NCBI GenBank assembly: GCA_910577805.1
Contig: CAJTOE010000003.1
Location: 1 to 46,326 of the forward strand
Direction of reading: 5' to 3'
DNA from: an uncultured Oscillospiraceae bacterium
Lineage (GTDB): Bacteria; Bacillota; Clostridia; Oscillospirales; Oscillospiraceae
Length of the DNA: 46,326 nucleotides
The notes beneath the pieces were generated by a model. The model ran no database searches. It was not told where the DNA came from and was given only the letters and a program-made list of their open reading frames with translations. Position numbers and translations under genes: made by a program. Shown one piece after another: positions 16,213 to 25,247 of the stretch (positions within the stretch are counted from its first letter, which is position 1; every line of letters begins with the position of its first letter).

Positions 16213-17397
16213 TCACAACTGCGCTGCCAGCTCCAGGGACCGGGCGGCAATGGCGTCCATGTTGTAATATTTATACTCCGCCAGCCGGCCCAGCAGGTGC
16301 AGCTGAGGCATTTTTGCGGCTTCCTCCTGGTATTTGGAATACAGAGCGTTATTTTCCGGGTTGATGATTGCATAATAGGGGATTTCGTTTTCCGCCCCGG
16401 TGTAGGCTCTGGAATATTCTTTCATGATCGTGGTCACGCCGGGCCGCTTCTGGCCGGTGAGGATCTTGAACTCCGTGATGCGGGTAAACTCCTCGTCCAC
16501 CGTGTAGTTGACGGTGCCCGCCGCCTGGAATTGGTCCGCCTGCTTCGTCTCAAACTGGAAATCCAAAGTCCGGTAGGGCAGGGGGCCGAACTTGAAGTCA
16601 AACAGCTCATCCACCGGGCCGGTGTAAATGACGTCCCCCGCAAAATCCTTCATGAGGGGCCGTGCGTCGGTGTTCAGGCGCACTTCAATATTGGGGTGGT
16701 CCAGCATGGCTTCAAACAGGGCGGTGTAGCCGTGGAGGGGCATCCCCTGATAGGCGTCCTGGAAGTAGCGGCCGTCGTCAGACAGGCGCACCGGCACCCG
16801 CGCGGTGGTGTTGGGGTCAATCTCCTCCGGGGTCTGGCCCCACTGCTTCATGGTGTAGTGGACAAAAACATGCTCGTACACATAGTCGGCAATGGCGGCA
16901 ATTTCCGGGTCCGGATTCTGGCGCAGCTCCAGAATGGTCACCTGGCTCTGGGCGGGGTAGGCGTCCAGGAGCTTTTTCCCCAGCCGTTCCCCCTCTTTTG
17001 CGCCGAATGCGTTTTTCAGGGAGTCCAGGTTGAAGGGGACCGGGAAGAAAAAGCGTCCGTCCGTGGTTTTGTGTGCCGGAACCACCTCAGGGTTATCCCG
17101 CGGCAGGTTGGCAATGACCTTGTGCTGATAACGCCGCCACTGGGTGAACCGGGAGAGGAATTCAAAGACCTGCTTGTTGTTGGTGTGGAAGATGTGGGGG
17201 CCGTACTGGTGAATCAGCACCCCGGCGCTGTCCGTACAGTCGTAGGCGTTGCCGCCGATGTGGCTCCGGCGCTCCGCCACCAGCACGCGCCGGCCCTTTT
17301 CCGCCAGACTCCGGGCGCACACGCCGCCGGCGAAGCCGGCTCCTGCAATCAATACGTCAAAATTATTGTTCAAATCAGATTCCGCCTTTTTTCTCAT
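16213..17397 (-). CDS. glf: UDP-galactopyranose mutase
   Basis: 394 residues. Flavoenzyme converting UDP-galactopyranose to UDP-galactofuranose for cell-surface polysaccharide. FAD-binding motif GAGFAGGVCAR (19-29), ERRSHIGGNAYD, GPHIFHTN and the C-terminal RLAEYKYYNMDA region with the second FAD contact are all typical. Start uncertain: an extended -10 (TGTTATACT, 17,405-17,412) lies so close to ATG 17,397 that the message would be almost leaderless; a TTG at 17,373 (giving MNNNFDVLIAGAG) with AAAAGGCGGA upstream is an alternative. Confidence 0.93.
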   Translation of the reverse strand: MRKKAESDLNNNFDVLIAGAGFAGGVCARSLAEKGRRVLVAERRSHIGGNAYDCTDSAGVLIHQYGPHIFHTNNKQVFEFLSRFTQWRRYQHKVIANLPRDNPEVVPAHKTTDGRFFFPVPFNLDSLKNAFGAKEGERLGKKLLDAYPAQSQVTILELRQNPDPEIAAIADYVYEHVFVHYTMKQWGQTPEEIDPNTTARVPVRLSDDGRYFQDAYQGMPLHGYTALFEAMLDHPNIEVRLNTDARPLMKDFAGDVIYTGPVDELFDFKFGPLPYRTLDFQFETKQADQFQAAGTVNYTVDEEFTRITEFKILTGQKRPGVTTIMKEYSRAYTGAENEIPYYAIINPENNALYSKYQEEAAKMPQLHLLGRLAEYKYYNMDAIAARSLELAAQL

Positions 17398-17463
17398 TTG
17401 TCACAGTATAACACAGCCGCTTTCAAAAATAAATTAAGAAATGATTAAATCCTTCGATTCATA

Positions 17464-17500
17464 ATTCGTAAAGTATGGCAGCCCTTTGGCTTCACCCTCA
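17464..17500. repeat. 37-bp intergenic repeat, copy B
   Basis: Near-identical to 14,863-14,899. This copy abuts, and its last bases include, the stop codon of feoB, so the repeat may supply or replace the 3' end of the gene. Confidence 0.6.
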
Positions 17501-19903
17501 CACCACCAGCCTCCCCAGCTGATAGACCAGCAGAGCGGCCAGATAGGCGCACCCGACCTGCCATCCAATCGAAAAGGCCGTCCATTTGGGGCTGTTCAGC
17601 TCCTTTGCCAGGGTGGACACCGCCGCCACGCAGGGGACATACAGCAAAATAAACACCAAAAACGCAAAGGCCGACAGCGGCGTAAAGCCCACCATAGCCG
17701 CCGCCACCTCCGCTCCCGCGGCGGTCAGGGAAAAGCCATAGAACATAGACAGGGAGGTCACCACCATCTCTTTTGCAATCAGACCCGTCAGCAGTGCCAC
17801 CGCCGCCTGCCAGTGCCCGAAGCCCAGAGGCGCAAAGACCGGAGCAATCCAGGCTCCGATGTGCCCCAGCATGGACTGGGCGGCGTCGTCCACCATATGC
17901 AGCCGGAAATCGAAGCTCTGAAGCAGCCACAGCACCACAGACAACAGCAGAATCAGCGTCCCGGCCTTGACCAGAAACCCCTTCACCTTCTGCCACACAT
18001 GCAGCAGCATATTTCCCAGGGACGGCAGACGGTAGGGGGGCAGCTCCAGCACGAAGGGGGCAGGTTCCCCGGCGAACAGAGTCCGTTTGAACAGCAGACC
18101 CGACAAAATGCCCGTCAGCATCCCAATCACGTACAGTCCAAAGACCACCAGTCCCGCCCAGGGGCCGAAAAAGGCGGAGGCGATCATGCCGTACACCGGC
18201 AGCTTGGCGGAGCAGGACATGAAGGGAATCAGCAGAATGGTCATGCGCCGGTCTTTTTCGTTCTCCATGGTCCGCGCGCCCATGATGGCGGGGACCGAAC
18301 AGCCGAAGCCCATCAGCATCGGAATAAAAGCCTTGCCGCTCAGGCCGAACCGGCGCAAGAGCCGGTCCATGATGAACGCGGCTCTGGACATATAGCCGGA
18401 ATCCTCCAGAAAAGACAGGAACAAAAACAGCAGGGCAATCTGGGGCAGAAAGGACAGTACGCCTCCCACGCCCGCAATAATCCCGTCACAGGCCAGACTG
18501 ACCAGCACCGGCGAAACTCCGGCGGCGGTCATGGCCCCGTTCAGCCCCTGGGAGAACCAGTCCAGCCCTGCGGCCACGCCGTCCTGGAGCCAGGAACCGA
18601 ACGGCCCGAAGGTCACCACGAACATCAGCAGCATGGTACACAGAAACAGCGGCAGGGCCAAAATCCGGTGGGTGACCACCCGGTCTATCGCCTCGGTAAG
18701 CGTGGCCTGCTGGGAGGGCTGGCCGCGGGTCAGGCAGGCGGACACCACCCGCTCGATATACTGGTAGCGGCTGTCGGCAATCAGCGTCTCCCGGTCCCCC
18801 AGGTCGCTGGAGGCCTCGTAGGTTTTGGCGATTTTCTCAGTCCGCCGGGCCTCGTCCGGGGAGAGGTCCAGCATCTTGGCCACAAGCCGGTCCCCCTCCA
18901 GAAGCTTGATGGAGGCCCAGTGGGCGGGCAGGCCGACCGCGTAGGCACGGTCGTGAATCAGCTCGCCGATCTGGTGGTGGATGTCGTGGGTGAAGCTGTC
19001 ATAGAGGTCGTCCGGCTCCAGGGTGTAGCCCAGGTGTATCTGCCGGTGGGCGGTGTGGAGGAGCTGCTCGATTCCCTGGCCGGTTTTCGCGGTAATGGGC
19101 ACCACCGGCACCCCCAGCTCCTTGGACAGCCGGTCCGCGTCGATGTGGTCCCCCCGGCGCTCCACCTCGTCCATGAAATTGAGGGCCACGACTGTCGGCC
19201 GCTCCAGCTCCAGCAGTTGAATGGTCAGGTACAGATTCCGTTCCAAATTGGTCGCGTCCACCACGTCTATGATGCAGTCCGGGGCCTCCCGGATAATAAA
19301 ATCCCGTGTGACAATCTCCTCCATGGAGTAGGGGGACAGGGAATAGATGCCCGGCAGGTCCACAATGGTCAGCTCCCGGTCGTTTACCCTGGCGGTGCCC
19401 TCTTTTTTCTCCACCGTCACGCCGGGCCAGTTGCCCACATACTGGTTGGACCCGGTAAGAGCGTTGAACAGGGTCGTTTTGCCGCAGTTGGGGTTCCCGG
19501 CCAGGGCCAGGCGGATGGGGCGGGTGTCGTGGGCGCTGGGGTCGTAGGCCCGCGCGTGGGCGTCCAGCTCGTGGGCGTGGGCACGCCGCTGGCGCTTCTG
19601 GACCTCCGGGTCCGGGATATGCTGGGTCTGCGCCCGGCGTGCGGCCCCGGCGCCCCGGTCGGGACGGCCCATTTCGATCTGTGCCGCGTCCGCCCGGCGT
19701 AAGGACAGCTCATAGCCCCGCAGGCTGACCTCCAGCGGGTCCCCCAGCGGGGCGATTTTGGTGACCTTCACCAAAGTGCCGGGGGTAAGGCCCATGTCTG
19801 TGAGCCGGTGCTTCACTGCGTCGGACTGGTTGCCCACCCGTAGGATGGTCCCGCTCTCCCCTGGGGCGAGGTCGTATAGTGTCCTGACTTCTTGCTCTTC
19901 CAT
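17498..19903 (-). CDS. feoB: Ferrous iron transporter, FeoA-FeoB fusion
   Basis: 801 residues. Residues 1-77 are a FeoA SH3-like domain (LYDLAPGESGTILRVG, RLTDMGLTPGTLVKV); after a charged linker rich in R, H and D follows FeoB with G1 GNPNCGKT (136-143), G3 DLPG (182-185) and G4 NFMD (242-245), then the helical spacer and the membrane domain with the paired Gate motifs (GFGCSVPAIMGARTM and IAKEMVVTSL). It imports Fe(II) through the cytoplasmic membrane. ATG 19,903 has GGAGGAATTTT upstream; the longer frame upstream is not protein-like. FeoA-FeoB fusions are known in Clostridia. Confidence 0.95.
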   Translation of the reverse strand: MEEQEVRTLYDLAPGESGTILRVGNQSDAVKHRLTDMGLTPGTLVKVTKIAPLGDPLEVSLRGYELSLRRADAAQIEMGRPDRGAGAARRAQTQHIPDPEVQKRQRRAHAHELDAHARAYDPSAHDTRPIRLALAGNPNCGKTTLFNALTGSNQYVGNWPGVTVEKKEGTARVNDRELTIVDLPGIYSLSPYSMEEIVTRDFIIREAPDCIIDVVDATNLERNLYLTIQLLELERPTVVALNFMDEVERRGDHIDADRLSKELGVPVVPITAKTGQGIEQLLHTAHRQIHLGYTLEPDDLYDSFTHDIHHQIGELIHDRAYAVGLPAHWASIKLLEGDRLVAKMLDLSPDEARRTEKIAKTYEASSDLGDRETLIADSRYQYIERVVSACLTRGQPSQQATLTEAIDRVVTHRILALPLFLCTMLLMFVVTFGPFGSWLQDGVAAGLDWFSQGLNGAMTAAGVSPVLVSLACDGIIAGVGGVLSFLPQIALLFLFLSFLEDSGYMSRAAFIMDRLLRRFGLSGKAFIPMLMGFGCSVPAIMGARTMENEKDRRMTILLIPFMSCSAKLPVYGMIASAFFGPWAGLVVFGLYVIGMLTGILSGLLFKRTLFAGEPAPFVLELPPYRLPSLGNMLLHVWQKVKGFLVKAGTLILLLSVVLWLLQSFDFRLHMVDDAAQSMLGHIGAWIAPVFAPLGFGHWQAAVALLTGLIAKEMVVTSLSMFYGFSLTAAGAEVAAAMVGFTPLSAFAFLVFILLYVPCVAAVSTLAKELNSPKWTAFSIGWQVGCAYLAALLVYQLGRLVV

Positions 19904-20060
19904 AAAATTCCTCCCTGCAGCCTGACGCTTGCTTGAAATCCATTGTACCCCTTCTTTTCTCACTTGTAAAGAGGGGGAGTTGGCGGGGCGGTTTTTTCGC
20001 AATACTGGTAATGTGGAGGTGAATCCCAAAAGCCTCCTCTGCTTCACGAATTACAGAAAA

Positions 20061-20116
20061 TCTTAAGAAATACTCATGAAAAAAACAAGAAGTTTCTGAA
20101 GAAAATCTGATATAAT
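20061..20116 (+). promoter_or_regulatory. vanR promoter with two VanR-like boxes
   Basis: TATAAT at 20,111-20,116 has no good -35. Instead TCTTAAGAAATA (20,061) and TCTGAAGAAAAT (20,095) form a direct repeat 34 bp apart, the second overlapping the -35 position. Both resemble the VanR(B) binding consensus as I remember it (TCGTAnGAAAAT-like), fitting an activator-dependent autoregulated promoter. Confidence 0.5.
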
Positions 20117-20147
20117 ATTGACATCTCAATAAAAAGAGGTGCGCAGT

Positions 20148-20867
20148 ATGACCAGCAATATATTAGTGGTAGACGACGAAGCCGAAATCGCCGACTTAAT
20201 CGAAGCCTACCTGACCGGCGAGAATTACACTGTATTCAAATTCTATTCAGCAGCAAAAGCGCTTGCGTGTATCAATACCACAAAGCTCGACTTAGCCATC
20301 CTGGACGTGATGATGCCGGAACTAGACGGCTTTGCGCTGTGCCAGAAGATACGGGAAAAGCACACCTGGCCCATTATCATGCTGACGGCCAAAGATGCAG
20401 AAACGGACAAAATCACCGGGCTGACATTAGGGGCCGACGACTATGTGACCAAGCCTTTCCGTCCTCTGGAGCTGATGGCCAGAGTAAAATCTCAGCTGCG
20501 CCGGTATCACAGGTACAATCCGGCCCGTTCTGACAGCGGGGAGCCGCCCCCCGGCCTCCCGGCAGACGCCGTGGTCTGCGGCGATTTGACCATGAATATC
20601 AAAGCTCACACCTGCTTTCTGGGCGAAAAACCGCTGGTGCTGACCCCTACTGAATTTTCTATCCTGCGTATTCTCCTGGAAAACGCAGGAAACGTGGTCA
20701 GCTCAGAGGAGCTGTTTCACCAAATCTGGCGGGACGAATACTACAGCAAGGCCAACAACACCATCACCGTCCACATCCGCCACCTGCGGGAAAAGCTGGG
20801 GGACAGCATGGACAAGCCCAGGTTTATCAAAACGATATGGGGGGTAGGGTATAAAATTGAAGCCTGA
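20148..20867 (+). CDS. vanR: VanR-like response regulator (OmpR/PhoB family)
   Basis: 239 residues. Receiver domain with acidic pocket VVDDE, phospho-acceptor Asp53 (AILDVMMPELDG) and Lys in YVTKPFRPLEL, then a winged-helix DNA-binding domain (LTPTEFSILRILLENAG to IWGVGYKIEA). ATG 20,148 is chosen for AGAGGT 7 nt upstream; a GTG at 20,139 overlaps that ribosome site. Overlaps vanS by 11 nt. Close in pattern to VanR of enterococcal and clostridial van clusters. Probably phosphorylated by the next gene product and activates vanR and vanY promoters. Confidence 0.85.
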   Translation: MTSNILVVDDEAEIADLIEAYLTGENYTVFKFYSAAKALACINTTKLDLAILDVMMPELDGFALCQKIREKHTWPIIMLTAKDAETDKITGLTLGADDYVTKPFRPLELMARVKSQLRRYHRYNPARSDSGEPPPGLPADAVVCGDLTMNIKAHTCFLGEKPLVLTPTEFSILRILLENAGNVVSSEELFHQIWRDEYYSKANNTITVHIRHLREKLGDSMDKPRFIKTIWGVGYKIEA

Positions 20868-21981
20868 TCGAAAGGACGAATACCTTGCCTTCCAATCCAA
20901 GCTTATCCGGCGGGCCTGCGTCAATGCGATTACCTCCGCCGCCGTGGTGGTGGGGCTGTACCTGTTCGTTTGGAAGCAGCGGATGGGCGATTGGATCATG
21001 TGGCTGCTGGAAAATGTTTTCAACATGTGGCATGAGGACGCGTTTTACTATTACAATGACCATTTTCGGGGCAACAAAGAGATATTTTTTGCCGCCGCTG
21101 TACTGCTGATATTTACGGTGCTGCTGCTGCGGATTTTTCGATGGATTACCGGCTATTTCCGTGAGGTCAATCAGGGTATCGAGGCGCTTCTGACAGACGA
21201 TGAAACGCAAATCCAACTGTCGCCGGAAATGCTGCCCTTCGAGCGGAAGCTGAATACGGTCAAGCGGACGCTGGCGGAACGAAAAGCGGAAACCGCTCTG
21301 GCGGAGCAGCGGAAGGACGAGTTGGTCATGTATCTGGCCCACGATATTCGCACGCCCCTCACCTCTGTGATCGGCTATCTCAATCTGCTGGAGGAGGAGC
21401 CGGATATGCCTGCGGAGCTGCGGGCCAGGCGCGTGCATATCGCGCTGGAAAAGGCTTACCGGCTGGAAACTATGATAAACGAGTTTTTTGAGATTACACG
21501 GTATAATTCCCAGCAAATCACCCTGTCGAAACAAACCATCGATCTGTACTATATGCTGGTTCAGCTGTCCGATGAATTGTCCCCCGTTTTTGCTCCCAGG
21601 GGCAACACCGTTGCCTTGCGCCTGAACGAGGATTTGACGGTGGAGGCTGACCCGGAAAAGCTGGCGCGGGTATTCAGCAATATTCTGAAAAATGCAGCGT
21701 CGTACAGCTATCCCCGCACTGAAATTATCATCTCCGCAGAAAAATTGGAGCATGAGGTCCTTATCCGATTTCAGAACAGCGGTGAAGATATTTCAAGCGA
21801 GGCGTTGGCAGCACTTTTTGATAAGTTTTACCGGGCGGATAAGTCCCGTTCCTCTGACACAGGCGGTACTGGGCTGGGGCTGGCTATAGCAAAAGAAATT
21901 ATTACCCTCCACGGCGGAACGATAAGCGCGGCCAGCAAAGAGCATGTGATTACATTTACAATTTCTCTGCCGCTTCGTTAA
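20857..21981 (+). CDS. vanS: VanS-like sensor histidine kinase
   Basis: 374 residues. Two membrane helices (about 24-38 and 76-97) flank a short external loop of about 35 residues. A HAMP-like region follows, then HisKA with H162 (AHDIRTPLTSVIGYL) and HATPase with N box (FSNILKNAASYS), G1 and G2 (FDKFYRADKS, GGTGLGLAIAKEI). TTG start at 20,857 inside the vanR 3' end. VanS-type kinases sense cell-wall stress or glycopeptides. The small loop leaves little room for a classical periplasmic sensor domain. Confidence 0.85.
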   Translation: MKPDRKDEYLAFQSKLIRRACVNAITSAAVVVGLYLFVWKQRMGDWIMWLLENVFNMWHEDAFYYYNDHFRGNKEIFFAAAVLLIFTVLLLRIFRWITGYFREVNQGIEALLTDDETQIQLSPEMLPFERKLNTVKRTLAERKAETALAEQRKDELVMYLAHDIRTPLTSVIGYLNLLEEEPDMPAELRARRVHIALEKAYRLETMINEFFEITRYNSQQITLSKQTIDLYYMLVQLSDELSPVFAPRGNTVALRLNEDLTVEADPEKLARVFSNILKNAASYSYPRTEIIISAEKLEHEVLIRFQNSGEDISSEALAALFDKFYRADKSRSSDTGGTGLGLAIAKEIITLHGGTISAASKEHVITFTISLPLR

Positions 21982-22005
21982 CGGGTGAACACCATAGCTG
22001 TCCCT

Positions 22006-22063
22006 TCGTAAAATCTCTGCATTCTATTCGGATTTTCTTAGGAAATAAACAACCTCATATTAA
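22006..22063 (+). promoter_or_regulatory. Probable VanR-controlled promoter of vanY
   Basis: TCTTAGGAAATA (22,036-22,047) is nearly identical to the box at 20,061; a weaker TCGTAAAAT (22,006) lies 30 bp before it. A plausible -10 (CATATT or TATTAA, 22,056-22,063) follows. The layout mirrors the vanR promoter. Confidence 0.45.
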
Positions 22064-22138
22064 AGTTCCAAGTGCCTCTGTCCAGTAAAATCAATGCTGA
22101 CAGGGGCACTTTTGCTCGACATTTGAAAGGAGCTTTTT

Positions 22139-22951
22139 ATGATGGAAGAAAAAATGATGCAAGTCCGTAACGACCACCCCCGCCGCAGGCAAAAGCACCG
22201 CAGGAGGCGTTTGCCCTGGGGAGACATTGTGGCAGCGCTGGTGGTGGCAGCTATTTGTGTGTATGTCTTTCTGTCATATGGGGGAAAAACGCCCGGCGAA
22301 GAAGCACCGGTAAGTGGCGCATTTCATCCGGCCACGGCCCAGGCGCAGGACAGCGTACAAGCGGGAATCTTAGCTGAAAACACACCCCCAGCGTCCAGTG
22401 ACACCGACTGGAATTTGCTGCTGGTGAACTACGAAAACGCTGTCCCGGAAAACTACGAGATAAACTTGGTTGAGGTATCCGGCGGGGAAAAAGTAGACGA
22501 GCGCATTTATGACCCTCTGATGGAACTGCTGGAAGCGGCTAAGGAGGGAAATTGGGATCAGCTCCCGGCGGTGGTGTCCGGCTACCGCACCCAGGACAAG
22601 CAGCAGAAGCTTTTTGATGACAAGACCGCCAAATATCAAAACGAAGGACATTCCAAAAGCCAGGCGGAAGAGCTGGCAAAGCAATGGGTGGCAGTCCCCG
22701 GATACAGCGAACACCAAGCCGGATTGGCGGTGGACCTCAACGGGGCCACTTATGACCTCTATTCCTGGCTTCAGGAGAACAGCTGGAAGTACGGTTTTAT
22801 TTTCCGTTATCCTGGGAACAAAACTGAGATAACCGGCGTAGCGGAGGAGGTATGGCATTACCGCTATGTGGGCGTGGAAGCGGCCACGGAGATGTATGAA
22901 AAGGGCCTGTGTCTGGAGGAATATTTGGCGGAAAGGCAGAGAGACGCATGA
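22139..22951 (+). CDS. vanY: VanY-type D-Ala-D-Ala carboxypeptidase
   Basis: 270 residues. Very basic N-terminus, one membrane anchor (about 29-47), a linker, then the peptidase M15B domain: SGYRT (147-151), zinc ligands H192 and D199 in SEHQAGLAVD, catalytic E237 and third ligand H240 in EEVWHYRY. It trims the terminal D-Ala of pentapeptide precursors outside the membrane. With vanRS but without vanH, a ligase or vanX nearby, it would lower the number of vancomycin targets rather than replace them. Start ATG 22,139 (or 22,142) after GAAAGGAG. Confidence 0.9.
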   Translation: MMEEKMMQVRNDHPRRRQKHRRRRLPWGDIVAALVVAAICVYVFLSYGGKTPGEEAPVSGAFHPATAQAQDSVQAGILAENTPPASSDTDWNLLLVNYENAVPENYEINLVEVSGGEKVDERIYDPLMELLEAAKEGNWDQLPAVVSGYRTQDKQQKLFDDKTAKYQNEGHSKSQAEELAKQWVAVPGYSEHQAGLAVDLNGATYDLYSWLQENSWKYGFIFRYPGNKTEITGVAEEVWHYRYVGVEAATEMYEKGLCLEEYLAERQRDA

Positions 22952-22959
22952 GCAGTCGG

Positions 22960-23002
22960 AACATAGCCGAGAACCTATTTACAGTTCTCGGCTTACTATG
23001 TT
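22960..23002 (+). terminator. Terminator after vanY
   Basis: AACATAG-CCGAGAAC (22,960-22,974) pairs with GTTCTCGG-CTATGTT (22,984-23,002) with a small bulge, 8 nt after the vanY stop. Long stem, short U-tract. Confidence 0.65.
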
Positions 23003-23180
23003 AGCATATATGTTATGAACTGAATGCTCCATAATTTTTGTAATTCCCAATATAATAATCAACTTGATGTAATACGAAGCTCTAAAACTTCAGGTATCAT
23101 TTCATTATAGGCGTTACAGGCAAGCGTGATCCGTCGAATGGCCTCCGTATGCCGTGCATGAAACGGCGGTTAATCACCAA

Positions 23181-24450
23181 TCATCCAACCGGGAGACGGA
23201 GGGAGAGCGGCACTGTCACTCTATAATAATCCTCCCCGTACTCCGTATCGAACAGATTTCCATACCGCTCCACAATCTGCCGTATGATTTTCAATCCCAG
23301 ACCGCGCTCCGGCGCGGTTTCTTTATAGATCCAGTCCAGTGTGGCCCCGTTCTCGCAGGTAAACATGAAATAATTGTTTTGGATGTGCATATCCAGCTTG
23401 ATATACCGCCGCTTCACTCCGGCTACGGAAGCGGCCTCCAGCGCGTTGTTCAGAAGGTTCAGCATCAGGGAACACAATTCCGCGTCCGTCAGGGGCAGCT
23501 TGTTCGGAGCCTGCATACGGGCCAGCTCCACCGCGATTCCGGCGTCGGCGGCGGCACTCAATTTACTGTTTAAAATCACATCCAGCATCTCATTCCCGCT
23601 CTGTACCACAGGGCGGATTTTTTCATTCTCTCCAATCAGCTCATCCAAAATACGCCGCCGTTTTTTCATCGGTGACCATCTGCCGCAGGACCCGGAAATG
23701 CTTTATCATATCGTGGCGGAGCATCATCACCTGTTCATTCTGCCGCCGCAGGGCTTCATTGCTGCTTTGAGCCAGCTCAAAGCGCTGGGCCAGCAGACGC
23801 TCCTCCGTCCGGCGGGTGATCTCCCGGTGTACCGCTTCCGCCAGGGCCGTGACCAGCGCGCTCTCGTAGGCATAGCCGCAGTACAACGTCACGGCGCAGG
23901 GCCACACCGTCATGCTTGGCTTCTGTAACTCCCCGCCATAGGGAGCGGTGGACTGGGCAATGGTCAGCGTTTTTCCCGCGTAGTTCTGCGGCAGCGTTAC
24001 CAGCACCGGCTCCTCCCGCACCCAGTCCAGCATGGGCAGACGTAAATTTCCAATCCGATGATCCAGCTCCGGGCAGTCCGTGTAAATCAGTGCGCCATCC
24101 AGAAAAACCGCGACGGAGCTGATCGTCGCATCCAAACGCAGGGTGGGACTGTCCACGTCCTCTGAAAGCAAACGGGAAAAATAGAAGGTCTGCCCCAATT
24201 CGTCCAGACGGTCAAAGCCGCCGGAGCCGTTGGGGACCAGCTCGGTTACGACCTCCCCCTCCTGGGTAAACACGGTCCAGCCCTTTGGATCGCAGACCCA
24301 GCCCTCCGGCATAGCCTCCCCCGCCCAAATCAGGGACAGATCATAGGTCCGGTCCTCCATCGGCTTCATACAGTTCAGAAGCAGGGCACCGAACATCAAG
24401 CACAGTGTCAGGGTGAGAATTGCCGCCCCCAGGCGCGCCCATTTTTTCAT
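23181..24450 (-). pseudogene. Broken GHKL (AgrC-like) sensor histidine kinase
   Basis: From ATG 24,450 (GGGAGG upstream) the frame gives a membrane anchor (MKKWARLGAAILTLTLCLMFGALLL), an extracellular beta-rich domain, then jumps (around YGYAYESALVT/ALAEAVHREI) straight to a coiled coil and H-box (MLRHDMIKHF). The block of transmembrane helices expected between them is missing, which points to an in-frame deletion. The frame then stops at 23,641. The GHKL ATPase part (LNLLNNALEAA, RGLGLKIIRQIVERYG) continues to 23,181 in another frame. One extra base near 23,650 restores AYFG-ELIGENEK. Both lesions would inactivate signalling. No partner regulator is seen nearby. Confidence 0.8.
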
Positions 24451-24461
24451 CGTCCAGTCCT

Positions 24462-24806
24462 CCCGGCACGTTTCTGAACATAGCGTATCATTTCTGTCCA
24501 GAATATCCACTTCCGTCAGGCCGGCGTATCCCAACGCCTCCGTCAGACAAAGGTGACTTTCCGTCCGTGACCGGACGCCTCCGTCTGCGCTGTTGCACTC
24601 CACGATGGGCGCGTCCAGCATACGGATCAGATCTCCAATCAGCGAGGGCCGGAGGCAGTAGCTGGAGGTCTCCCCTGTGGCCAGCTTCACCGCCAGCCGC
24701 CCCGCAGGCTTCCAGCCCAGGGTCCGATAGACCGCCACCAGCCCCTGGGGCGAGAGGTCCGTGGTCATAAAGACCGCCGACATACCCCGCCGCCATAGCC
24801 GCTGAC
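24462..24806 (-). pseudogene. DUF362-domain protein fragment
   Basis: About 115 residues with MTTDLSPQGLVAVYRTLGW, AVKLATGE and IVECNSADGGVRS, the N-terminal pattern of DUF362 proteins. The conserved remainder (normally over 200 further residues) is absent; the frame runs on without a stop into the downstream kinase remnant. The start is fused out of frame to the SLH lipoprotein fragment. Interpreted as a deletion-truncated gene. Confidence 0.6.
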
Positions 24807-25196
24807 CCACCCATTCTCTGTACACCAGCTCACAGAGGACGCATACCATGCGCCCTCCGGCACATCGGTATACGCAGACTGCCCGCCCGCTGCCGGACAG
24901 CCCGCCTCTTGATACAGCACCGTGGTCAGCATCCCACGGGTCAGCAGGACAAAGGGGGAGAATTCGGTCTCCCCAGTGCCGTGCATAATGTTATTACTTC
25001 TGCACCAGTAGGCCGCGCTGGCGTACCAGCTCCCCTCCGGTACATCCATAAAATCCGGGTAGATGGTTTCCTCTGCAACCGCCGCCGGCGCAGGATTTGG
25101 AACGCCGGCCGGTTCGGGGTCCGGCGCTGGACTGGCACACCCGGCGCACAGCAGAACGGCCAGCAGCCCCGCCAGGATTGCTCGCATACGCTTCAC
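24807..25196 (-). pseudogene. Truncated SLH-domain lipoprotein
   Basis: From GTG 25,196 (GGGGGAG upstream): a lipoprotein signal peptide with lipobox LLCAGC (Cys near residue 19), a Pro/Ala linker, then two S-layer-homology motifs (YPDFMDVPEGSWYASAAYWC and YTDVPEGAWYASSVSWC). The reading frame leaves the SLH pattern at GYGGG and stops at 24,765 inside the DUF362 fragment. Such proteins sit on the outer membrane face and bind the wall. Whether lipoprotein and DUF362 parts were once one protein or two is unclear. Confidence 0.65.
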
Positions 25197-25247
25197 AGAT
25201 ACTCCCCCCTTTTTTACTCCTCTTCAGCAGCGTTGATTCTATGCCCG

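Noticed and set aside
17486..19702. 738-codon open frame on the plus strand
   Set aside because: Antisense to feoB along its whole length, very rich in Q, H, G and R, no domain recognisable.
20148..22951. Full vancomycin-resistance cluster
   Set aside because: Only vanR, vanS and vanY are present; no vanH, D-Ala-D-Lac or D-Ala-D-Ser ligase, vanX or vanT occurs nearby.
23027..23170. Short minus-strand frame with RRITLACNAYNEMIPEVLEL
   Set aside because: It looks protein-like but has no start, no ribosome site and no recognised family; perhaps the tail of a lost gene. The rest of 23,003-23,180 holds nothing I can name.
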